DNA of 9,684 bases from NCBI GenBank assembly GCA_947503585.1, contig CANNEJ010000041.1, forward strand, positions 1 to 9,684, written 5' to 3'. Source of the stretch: Anaerolineales bacterium. GTDB taxonomy: Bacteria; Chloroflexota; Anaerolineae; Anaerolineales; UBA11657. The notes beneath the pieces were generated by a model, which worked only from the letters and a program-made list of their open reading frames with translations, was not told the origin of the DNA and did no database searches. Shown here one piece after another: positions 1 through 5,567 of this stretch (positions are counted from its first letter, which is position 1; every line of letters begins with the position of its first letter). The position numbers and the translations under genes are program-made.

Positions 1-672
1 CTTTGCCAGCCGGTCACGCGGAATAACTTGCGTGCTCACCGGCTCCACCGGCAAGCCCAGTTCCGCGGCCAGCAGCGCTTCCACGCGCGGCGGCAGCACC
101 GTGTAATTGCCCACAGCGCCGGAAAGCTGCGCCGTCAGCTCATGCTGCGCATAGTGCTGCAACTCTGCCGCGCGGCGCTGCAGCTCCGCGTAAAACGAAA
201 GCCACTTTTGCGCCAGCAGCATTGGCTCCGCGTACATGCCGTGCGAACGCCCGATGCACAGCACATCCGCACTGTGCGCGGCGAGCGTCCATAACTGGCG
301 CAGCACGGCTTGCAGCTCTGCCTGCACAATCTGCAGCGTCGCGCGCAGCTGCAACGCCAGCGCCGTATCAATGATGTCCGACGACGTGGCGCCGAAATGC
401 ACAAAGCGCGCCACGGCCGGCGGCAGCTGCTCCGCCAGCGATTCGCAAAATGCCACCACATCGTGCTGCGTGCGCCGCTCCAGCTCCGCAATGCGCGCCG
501 GATCAATGCGCGCTGTGGCCTGCATCAAAGCCGCCGCGCCGGCCGGCACGCCATATCCGCCGGCAGTTTCCAGCGCGCGCAGCAGCGCCGTCTCCACCTG
601 CAAAAAGCACTCAAACTTGCCGGTATCGCTCCAGATGCGTGCCACATCCGCGCACTCGTAGCGCGCAATCAT
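1..672 (-). CDS. purB: Adenylosuccinate lyase PurB, N-terminal 224 residues (3' end outside window)
   Basis: Cytoplasmic lyase of the fumarase/aspartase superfamily. It removes fumarate from SAICAR in the IMP pathway and from adenylosuccinate in the last step to AMP. The minus-strand frame from ATG at 672 reads uninterrupted to the left edge. The start MIARY, then IWSDTGKF, is typical of the family N-terminus. Visible motifs are T68-Q-H70-D71 (the first active-site histidine region), GATSSD at 94-99, GRSHG at 141-145 with H144 as the second conserved histidine, SGAVGNY at 184-190 and TQVIPRD at 214-220. The family signature loop SSAMPxKxNP lies beyond the edge, so catalytic completeness cannot be judged. 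The start is supported by a purine-rich stretch (AAGAGGG on the minus strand) just upstream. It diverges from purA, the enzyme that makes its substrate, across 65 bp. Identity is near certain. Confidence 0.96.
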   Translation of the reverse strand, partial: MIARYECADVARIWSDTGKFECFLQVETALLRALETAGGYGVPAGAAALMQATARIDPARIAELERRTQHDVVAFCESLAEQLPPAVARFVHFGATSSDIIDTALALQLRATLQIVQAELQAVLRQLWTLAAHSADVLCIGRSHGMYAEPMLLAQKWLSFYAELQRRAAELQHYAQHELTAQLSGAVGNYTVLPPRVEALLAAELGLPVEPVSTQVIPRDRLAK

Positions 673-686
673 GCAGCCCGCCCTCT

Positions 687-692
687 TATAAT
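687..692 (+). promoter_or_regulatory. Candidate -10 box for purA in the purB-purA divergent gap
   Basis: A perfect TATAAT lies 45 bp before the purA start and would give a leader of roughly 39 nt containing the Shine-Dalgarno sequence. No good -35 hexamer is visible 16-18 bp upstream, a stretch that is already inside purB. The complementary strand at about 685-690 reads TATAAG and could serve as the purB -10, giving a very short leader, so the two promoters may overlap. Confidence 0.4.
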
Positions 693-726
693 TGCCGCGG
701 TCGCATCAAGCGGCCGGCAAAGTGGC

Positions 727-732
727 AAAGGA
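727..732 (+). promoter_or_regulatory. Shine-Dalgarno that fixes the purA start
   Basis: AAAGGA ends 5 nt before ATG 738. The open frame continues upstream to 450 inside the antisense of purB, but only the 738 start has this ribosome site and begins directly before the conserved P-loop, so the longer frame is rejected. Confidence 0.65.
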
Positions 733-737
733 TCAAA

Positions 738-2012
738 ATGAAAACTCTCGCAATCATCGGCGCACAATGGGGGGACGAAGGCAAGGGCAAGGTCACCGAC
801 TTTTTTGCCAGCCGCTGCGATGTGGTGGTGCGCTTCCAGGGCGGCAACAATGCCGGCCATACGATTGTTGTCGATGGCCGCAAAATCGTGACCCATCTGG
901 TTCCCTCGGGTATTTTGACGCCGCACGCTCTTTCCATTATAGGACACGGTGTGGTGCTGGATCCGCGCAGCTTTGCACAGGAGCATGCGGACCTGACCGC
1001 AGCCGGTGTATCCATCAGCCCCGCCAACCTGAAGATCTCGCTGCACTGCAACATCATCACCAGCTATCACCGCTTGCTGGATGGCGCCCGCGAAACGCAG
1101 GGGGCGGTAAAGCTCGGCACCACCGGGCGCGGCATTGGCCCGGCCTATGAAGACCGAGCCGCGCGGCGCAGCCTGAAGCTGGCCGACCTGCTGGATGAAA
1201 AACGACTGCATGCGCAGCTCGCGCAAGTGCTGGATGAGAAGCAAATCCTGTTTGCGCAGCGTTACCACGTGGACTACCCGTCTTTACAGGATGAAGGCGC
1301 CGCGCTGCTGGCCTTGGGCGAATTCCTCCGCCCGTATGCTGCCGACACCTTTAGCCTGCTGCATGAACTGCAGTCCCGGCAGCGCAAGATATTGTTTGAG
1401 GGCGCCCAGGGCATCCTGCTGGATATTGACTACGGCACCTATCCGTTCGTAACTTCATCCAGCACCGGGCTGGCGGGAATTTATGCCGGCGCCGGTTTGC
1501 AGGGCGCGCCTGACGAAGTCATCGGCCTGTGCAAGGCCTACACCACGCGCGTCGGCAGCGGCCCCTTCCCCACCGAGCTAACGGATGACACTGGCACCAC
1601 TCTGCGCGAGCTCGGCGGTGAGTACGGCGCCACCACCGGCCGGGCGCGGCGCTGCGGCTGGCTGGACCTGCCACTGCTGCGCTACGCGGTGCGTGCCGGC
1701 AATCTCACCTCACTCGCCCTTACCAAGCTGGATGTATTAGCCGGGCTGCCCGCGCTGCAAGCCTGTGTGGCGTATGAATATGACGGGCAGCGATTGGATG
1801 TGGCCTTTCCGGGCATGGACCTCGCACGCGTGCGCCCCGTGTATGAGGTGCTGCCGCCGCTGCAGGATGCTGCCGGATTGGGAGCTGGCAGTCTGCCGCC
1901 AAGCGTTGCAAATTATGTTGCCTTTATCGAAAGGCACCTGCAAATCCCGGTGGGCCTGTTGTCATTCGGCCCGGAGCGCAGCCAGCTGCTCCAGCTGCGC
2001 CAGTATTTTTAG
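738..2012 (+). CDS. purA: Adenylosuccinate synthetase PurA
   Basis: This enzyme condenses IMP and aspartate with GTP hydrolysis to form adenylosuccinate, the first committed step to AMP; PurB, encoded divergently next door, completes the step. The protein has 424 residues, close to the roughly 430 usual for bacteria. Visible motifs: the P-loop GAQWGDEGKGK at 8-18 with D13 (family catalytic base), GGNNAGHT at 35-42 with H41 (family catalytic acid), GTTGRGIGPAYED at 127-139 for IMP binding, FEGAQG at 220-225, RVGSGPFPTEL at 271-281, GATTGRARRCGW at 297-308, TKLD at 329-332 for guanine recognition, and SFGPER near 409-414. The start is chosen from AAAGGA and the position of the P-loop. It converges on the dehydratase-like gene with only 30 bp between the two stop codons. 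All key residues I can place are present. Confidence 0.98.
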   Translation: MKTLAIIGAQWGDEGKGKVTDFFASRCDVVVRFQGGNNAGHTIVVDGRKIVTHLVPSGILTPHALSIIGHGVVLDPRSFAQEHADLTAAGVSISPANLKISLHCNIITSYHRLLDGARETQGAVKLGTTGRGIGPAYEDRAARRSLKLADLLDEKRLHAQLAQVLDEKQILFAQRYHVDYPSLQDEGAALLALGEFLRPYAADTFSLLHELQSRQRKILFEGAQGILLDIDYGTYPFVTSSSTGLAGIYAGAGLQGAPDEVIGLCKAYTTRVGSGPFPTELTDDTGTTLRELGGEYGATTGRARRCGWLDLPLLRYAVRAGNLTSLALTKLDVLAGLPALQACVAYEYDGQRLDVAFPGMDLARVRPVYEVLPPLQDAAGLGAGSLPPSVANYVAFIERHLQIPVGLLSFGPERSQLLQLRQYF

Positions 2013-2042
2013 CAGCGCAGCAAAACTACTGCGGGCTTACCG

Positions 2043-2960
2043 CTACCCGTCCAACACCTGATTGCGCAGCATCCCGATGCCGCTGATCGTGATCTGCACA
2101 TCGTCGCCCGCCTGAAGCGTGAAGTCATCCGGCGGCACAAGGCCGGTGCCCGTCATAAGGAAGACGCCGGCGGGGAATGCGTTGTAGCGCCCGAGGTAGC
2201 CGCCCAGCTCCGCAACCGTGCGCTTCATCTCGCGCGTGCTCGTCTCGCCGGTGAAAACCGCAGCCCCGGCACGCTCGATGCGCAGCCCGATGGTTGCGCC
2301 GGGCTGCAAGTCCAGGTCTGGCAACAGCGTAATGGCCGGCCCAAGCGCACAGCTACCCGTATAAATTTTTGCTTGCGGCAGGTAGAGCGGGTTGGCGCCC
2401 TCGATATCGCGTGAAGACATGTCGTTGCCAACGGTATAGCCCACCACCTGCATGTCAGGCGCAAACAAAACTGTCAGCTCCGGCTCGGGTACATTCCAAA
2501 ACGAATCACCGCGGATGCGCACCGGCGCGTGCGGACCCACCACGCGCTGCGGCGTGGCTTTCATAAAAATTTCCGGGCGCTCCGCAGCGTAAACTTTGTC
2601 GTAGACCCCGATGTTGTGCGCCTCTTCTTCGCGCGCCTCACGGCTGCGCCGATAAGTTACGCCGGCGGCCCATACCTCTTGCTCATCCAGCGGCGCCAGC
2701 AGGTGCGCGCGGCTTGCGTCGGGCGCCACCAGCAAGTCCGCCCAAAGCGCAGCCGGCTGCGCAGCTGCCACCGTGGTGCGCAGCAACTCAATTGCCTGCG
2801 CCAGCCCTGCACGCGCAACAAATTGCATCCAGGTGTTTAGCGTTTTCAGGCTCGCCTGGCTGCCAGCCGTCAGGTCATACACCTGCCCGGCACGCACGGC
2901 CGCCAGCCGCGCGCCACTGCCCGGCAAAAAGTAACGGCAGAGCTGCAGATTGGGTTCCAT
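2043..2960 (-). CDS. FAH-family protein, probable 2-keto-3-deoxy-aldonate dehydratase (KdaD-like)
   Basis: A 305-residue fumarylacetoacetate hydrolase (FAH) superfamily protein. The C-terminal two thirds carry the FAH fold: VTYRRS at 101-106, YDKVYAAERPEIFMKA at 120-135, the metal ligands E159-P-E161, and GYTVGNDMSSRDIEG at 174-188 with D180 as the likely third acidic ligand, followed by NPLYLPQAKIY at 190-200. The RPEIFMKA, NPLYLPQAK and GSCALGP segments are much closer, from memory, to 2-keto-3-deoxy-D-arabinonate dehydratase of Sulfolobus and AraD1-like proteins than to true fumarylacetoacetases. The inferred reaction is metal-dependent dehydration of a 2-keto-3-deoxy sugar acid to a 2-oxo semialdehyde. 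No sugar-oxidation partner genes are near, so the substrate is unproven. The start at 2960 was chosen because homology begins there; upstream in-frame codons overlap a hairpin and the ribosome site is weak. It lies downstream of tRNA-Asp on the same strand. Confidence 0.85.
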   Translation of the reverse strand: MEPNLQLCRYFLPGSGARLAAVRAGQVYDLTAGSQASLKTLNTWMQFVARAGLAQAIELLRTTVAAAQPAALWADLLVAPDASRAHLLAPLDEQEVWAAGVTYRRSREAREEEAHNIGVYDKVYAAERPEIFMKATPQRVVGPHAPVRIRGDSFWNVPEPELTVLFAPDMQVVGYTVGNDMSSRDIEGANPLYLPQAKIYTGSCALGPAITLLPDLDLQPGATIGLRIERAGAAVFTGETSTREMKRTVAELGGYLGRYNAFPAGVFLMTGTGLVPPDDFTLQAGDDVQITISGIGMLRNQVLDG

Positions 2961-3018
2961 CGGGGTTTGTTTTGTGGCGTGAAAAGAATGGCGGCGTGAG
3001 AATACTTCAGAAGCGCCA

Positions 3019-3046
3019 GCGGCGGGGCTCTCAATCAACCCGCCGC
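3019..3046 (-). other. GC-rich hairpin just after tRNA-Asp
   Basis: An 8-bp perfect GC stem pairs 3019-3026 with 3039-3046 around a 12-nt loop. It begins 10 nt after the tRNA 3' end in the direction of transcription and precedes the dehydratase-like gene. Only a weak pyrimidine stretch (CTTCT) follows, so it is not a textbook intrinsic terminator. It could still end or attenuate tRNA transcription, or guide 3' processing. Confidence 0.4.
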
Positions 3047-3056
3047 CAGACAAAGG

Positions 3057-3129
3057 CGGTCCCGACGGGATTCGAACCCGCGATCTCTGCCTTGACAGGG
3101 CAGCATGTTAACCGCTACACCACGGGACC
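3057..3129 (-). tRNA. tRNA-Asp (anticodon GTC)
   Basis: A 73-nt cloverleaf reads cleanly on the minus strand. The acceptor GGTCCCG pairs with CGGGACC over 7 bp, with discriminator G73, which is the expected identity base for tRNA-Asp. The D arm GTGT/ACAT encloses AGCGGTTA. The anticodon stem CTGCC/GGCAG encloses CTGTCAA, giving anticodon GTC for GAC/GAT codons. The variable loop is 5 nt. The T arm has GCGGG/CCCGT, with one G-U pair, around TTCGAAT. CCA is not encoded: G73 is followed by CCT, so CCA must be added by a nucleotidyltransferase. A strong promoter lies immediately upstream. Confidence 0.97.
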
Positions 3130-3138
3130 GGATACGGG

Positions 3139-3168
3139 AGTATAACATCCGCTAAAAATGGGCGTCAA
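3139..3168 (-). promoter_or_regulatory. Promoter of tRNA-Asp (TTGACG-N18-TATACT)
   Basis: On the minus strand, TTGACG (3163-3168) and TATACT (3139-3144) are separated by 18 bp. The -10 ends 9 nt before the first tRNA base, giving a transcript start within a few bases of the mature 5' end. Both hexamers are one base from the sigma-70 consensus, and the -35 is identical to that of rpmF. Confidence 0.85.
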
Positions 3169-3221
3169 GCACGGTGTACTTGCTGCCCGTGGAGCGCTCG
3201 GTTATCATCGGGTGCCGGCGC

Positions 3222-3249
3222 AAAAAAACCGCTGCCCGGTGGCAGCGGT
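3222..3249 (-). terminator. Intrinsic terminator of rpmB
   Basis: On the minus strand a 9-bp perfect stem, ACCGCTGCC paired with GGCAGCGGT, closes an ACCG tetraloop (3228-3236 with 3241-3249) and runs into a tract of T residues (3222-3227). It starts 30 bp after the rpmB stop codon and separates the ribosomal gene from the tRNA promoter. Confidence 0.92.
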
Positions 3250-3278
3250 CGGCAGGCGGGAAACAGTTGTGCGGGCGG

Positions 3279-3458
3279 CTAGGTCTTGGCCAGCGCCTTC
3301 ATGCACTTGGTGCACATCGTCACCTGCAGGCGCCGCCCGTCTTTCATGATGGTGGTTTTTTGCAGGTTGGGTTTGAAGGTGCGCCGGGTGGCGTGCATAG
3401 ACTTGGGCACATTGCGCCCAAATCCGGTAATCTTGTTGCAGGTAACACACTTAGCCAT
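3279..3458 (-). CDS. rpmB: 50S ribosomal protein L28
   Basis: A 59-residue basic protein of the large ribosomal subunit. It begins MAKCVTCNKITGFG and ends CTKCMKALAKT. Two cysteine pairs (C4/C7 and C49/C52) form a zinc ribbon, so this is the zinc-bound (C+) L28 paralogue type. R14 to R26 and K29 lie in the conserved rRNA-binding middle. The start at 3458 is chosen from homology and from GAGGAAG (3468-3474) upstream; an open frame continues far upstream but only as antisense of the next genes. Transcribed alone, it ends at a strong terminator. It diverges from the Asp23-family gene across 66 bp, the same head-to-head pairing known in Bacillus-type genomes. Confidence 0.97.
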   Translation of the reverse strand: MAKCVTCNKITGFGRNVPKSMHATRRTFKPNLQKTTIMKDGRRLQVTMCTKCMKALAKT

Positions 3459-3481
3459 GAACTTTATCTTCCTCGCCCAGT

Positions 3482-3487
3482 ATTGTA
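3482..3487 (-). promoter_or_regulatory. Candidate -10 box of rpmB
   Basis: TACAAT on the minus strand, 23 bp before the rpmB start, would start transcription near 3475, right at the GAGGAAG ribosome site, giving a leader of about 17 nt. No convincing -35 is seen. The plus strand of the same bases reads TATTGT and might act in the -10 of the Asp23-family gene. Confidence 0.4.
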
Positions 3488-3524
3488 CCACGCTCAACCG
3501 GCAGGTCCGGCAGGCGGCAGCCCG

Positions 3525-3884
3525 ATGAAAGCCGCTGCCCCACCGCCCGGCCGCATTCAAATTGCGCCCGCAGCCATTGCAAAAATTGCGGCGCATAGTG
3601 CGCGCCTCTCTTACGGCATTGTGGGCATGGCTGCAAAGGATACCGCGGACATGCTGGCCGGCGCGCTCACGCCGGACGCTCACAAGGGTGTGCACATACG
3701 CATCAATGCGGATGAAACCGTCACAATTGATATCTACGTCATTTTGGAACATGGCACCAACATTCAAGCCGTAGCCCGCAGCGCTGCCAACACGGTGCGC
3801 CACCATGTGCAGCTGGCCACCGGCCTTACTGTGCAGCAGGTCAACGTGCTGGTGCGCGGCCTGCGGATGGCATCCGGTAAATAG
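3525..3884 (+). CDS. Asp23/Gls24 (DUF322) family protein, YloU-like
   Basis: A small soluble protein of 119 residues, matching YloU of Bacillus (about 120). Family features are visible in order: GRIQIAPAAIAKIA at 9-22, YGIVGM at 30-35, KGVHIRI near 54-60, a hydrophobic strand TIDIYVILEHG at 67-77, and the closing TGLTVQQVNVLVRGLRM at about 99-115. The biochemical role is not settled; relatives are linked to alkaline shock, cell-envelope stress and membrane-associated assemblies. The start ATG 3525 follows AGGCGG (3512-3517). The gene ends 9 bp before the TTG start of the fatty-acid kinase, so the two are almost certainly one operon, as in Firmicutes where yloU and yloV are neighbours. It has no signal peptide and no transmembrane segment. 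Confidence 0.9.
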   Translation: MKAAAPPPGRIQIAPAAIAKIAAHSARLSYGIVGMAAKDTADMLAGALTPDAHKGVHIRINADETVTIDIYVILEHGTNIQAVARSAANTVRHHVQLATGLTVQQVNVLVRGLRMASGK

Positions 3885-3893
3885 GGCGCGGCA

Positions 3894-5519
3894 TTGGAAG
3901 AACACGCCCGGCAGGTGGACGGCCCCGGACTCCGCGCGCTGGCAGAAGCCGCCTGTACCTGGCTGGCGACCAATCACGAGGCAGTCAACGCGCTCAACGT
4001 TTTCCCCGTTCCGGACGGCGACACCGGCACGAACATGCTGCTCACCATGCGCAGTGCCTGCAACGAGATGGTGCCGGGCGAGCCGCATGCCGGCAAGGTG
4101 GCGCATGCGCTGGCGCATGGCGCACTGTTGGGCGCGCGCGGCAACTCGGGCGTAATCCTCTCGCAAATATTGCGCGGGCTGGCACGCGGCTTGGAACAGC
4201 ATCCCGCGTTTGGCACCGCGCAACTCGTGCGCGCATTGCATGAGGCGCGCAACACCGCCTACCGCGGCGTGGTACGGCCGGTGGAAGGCACGCTGCTCAC
4301 CGTAATCAAAGATGTGGCGGGCGCAGCGCAGCAGGCAGACCCGCAGACCTCAGACATTGCAGCGCTGCTCGCGCTGCTGGTGGAGGCCAGCAGCGCCTCG
4401 GTACTGCGCACGCCGGACCTGCTGCCCGTGTTGAAGGAAGCCGGGGTGGTGGACTCTGGCGGTTTTGGCTTGCAAGTACTGCTCGAGGGTATGCTGCGTC
4501 ACTTGCGCCAGGAACCGCTGGATGTGGTGCTGCACACGGCGCGCCATCCGTTGAGCGCTGCGGCCGTGAGCGCAGCCCTGGACGCCGTTGAGCCCGGCCA
4601 GGAGTGGGAGGTAGTGGTGGACTTCCGCCCCAACCAACCACTCGACCTGCAATCGTTCTATAAGACACTCGAAAAATTTGGCGGCTCCATTCAGGTGGGC
4701 GAAGGCGCCGCCAACTACAAGATGCATTTGCACTTGCCCAGGGAGCTGCGGCTGAAGGCCGTTGAGTACGCGGAATCTTTGGGCACCGTGGTAAATGTGC
4801 ACATGGAAAACTTGCTCGACCAGGTGGCGCAGGCGCAAGCCGCTGCGCCGGTGGAAGTGCAAGCCGGGCAGCTGCTGGCCGTGGTGGTGGCGCCGGGCAT
4901 TGGCTTCAACCGGTTGCTGGCGCGCCCCGGCGTGGCGGTCATCTCTGGCGGGCAGTCCATGAATCCCAGCACTGAAGATTTGCTGCGCGCGTTTGCCAAT
5001 CTTCCCGTAGCGGATGTGATATTGCTGCCCAACAATAAAAACATTCAGATGGCTGCCGAGCAGGCCGCCAATCTCAGCGACAAGCGCGTGCGGGTGCTGC
5101 CCACGCGCAACATGCCGCAGGGCATTGCAGCCATGCTGGCGTTTGACCCGGATGGCGAGTTTGAGCCCGTGCTTGCGGAAATGCAAACGCGCATGGCTGA
5201 AGTGCACACCGGCGAGCTGACCAACGCCACGCGCACTGTGACTCTGGATGGCATCGCGGTGCGCGAGGGCCAGTTCATCGGGCTGCACGATGGCACCCTG
5301 GCCTGCGCCACAGAAACACTAGCGGGTTGCGCATTGCAGCTTTTGCAAAAGATGGGCGCCGCAGAGTTTGATCTGCTGACGCTCTACCATGGCGCAGCAA
5401 TCGGGCCGGTTGAAGCCGCTGCGCTGCGCACCGAAATTGCGGACATTTATCCCCAGCTGCAGACGGAGATTTACTCCGGCGGCCAGCCACATTACCACTA
5501 TATTCTTTCCTTGGAATAA
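3894..5519 (+). CDS. fakA: DAK2-domain fatty acid kinase, FakA/YloV family
   Basis: A 541-residue homologue of YloV/FakA (about 550). It transfers phosphate from ATP to a fatty acid held by a DegV-type FakB protein, making acyl-phosphate for phospholipid synthesis. The N-terminal DAK2 kinase domain has NVFPVPDGDTGTNM at 35-48 (D41 and D43 bind Mg-ATP), then HGALLGARGNSGVILSQ and VEGTLLTVIKD, and ends near VVDSGGFGL. The middle domain (about 225-310) keeps the paired histidines H278-L-H280 but has V241 where firmicute FakA has a conserved cysteine. The C-terminal DegV-like domain has SGGQSMNPS and LLPNNKNI. The start is TTG 3894, with only a weak AGGGCG upstream; GTG at 3915 is the alternative, since no ATG precedes the kinase motif. 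No fakB is in the window. Symbol by family; the activity is inferred. Confidence 0.92.
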   Translation: MEEHARQVDGPGLRALAEAACTWLATNHEAVNALNVFPVPDGDTGTNMLLTMRSACNEMVPGEPHAGKVAHALAHGALLGARGNSGVILSQILRGLARGLEQHPAFGTAQLVRALHEARNTAYRGVVRPVEGTLLTVIKDVAGAAQQADPQTSDIAALLALLVEASSASVLRTPDLLPVLKEAGVVDSGGFGLQVLLEGMLRHLRQEPLDVVLHTARHPLSAAAVSAALDAVEPGQEWEVVVDFRPNQPLDLQSFYKTLEKFGGSIQVGEGAANYKMHLHLPRELRLKAVEYAESLGTVVNVHMENLLDQVAQAQAAAPVEVQAGQLLAVVVAPGIGFNRLLARPGVAVISGGQSMNPSTEDLLRAFANLPVADVILLPNNKNIQMAAEQAANLSDKRVRVLPTRNMPQGIAAMLAFDPDGEFEPVLAEMQTRMAEVHTGELTNATRTVTLDGIAVREGQFIGLHDGTLACATETLAGCALQLLQKMGAAEFDLLTLYHGAAIGPVEAAALRTEIADIYPQLQTEIYSGGQPHYHYILSLE

Positions 5520-5546
5520 ACGGCCGGCAGGCGGCCAATTCACAGT

Positions 5547-5552
5547 TACAAT
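5547..5552 (+). promoter_or_regulatory. Possible -10 box before recG
   Basis: TACAAT lies 15 bp before the recG ATG in the 48-bp gap after the fatty-acid kinase. If used, the transcript would begin about 8 nt before the start codon, leaving no room for a Shine-Dalgarno, and indeed none is visible. No good -35 is seen, so operon read-through is equally possible. Confidence 0.25.
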
Positions 5553-5567
5553 CCAACCGTTCTTTAT

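Noticed and set aside
450..737. Upstream extension of the purA reading frame.
   Set aside because: It is antisense to purB, lacks homology, and the SD-supported ATG 738 begins right at the conserved N-terminus.
2014..2034. Small inverted repeat (CGCAG/CTGCG) between the purA and dehydratase-like stops, as a bidirectional terminator.
   Set aside because: Only a 5-bp stem with an 8-nt loop and no T-tract on either side in the right place.
2961..3053. Extended N-terminus of the dehydratase-like protein from ATG 3053.
   Set aside because: The extra 31 residues run through the hairpin next to the tRNA and show no family resemblance.
5522..5536. GGCCG/CGGCC inverted repeat after fakA, as a terminator.
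   Set aside because: A 5-bp stem with no following T residues; such short GC repeats are expected by chance in this composition.
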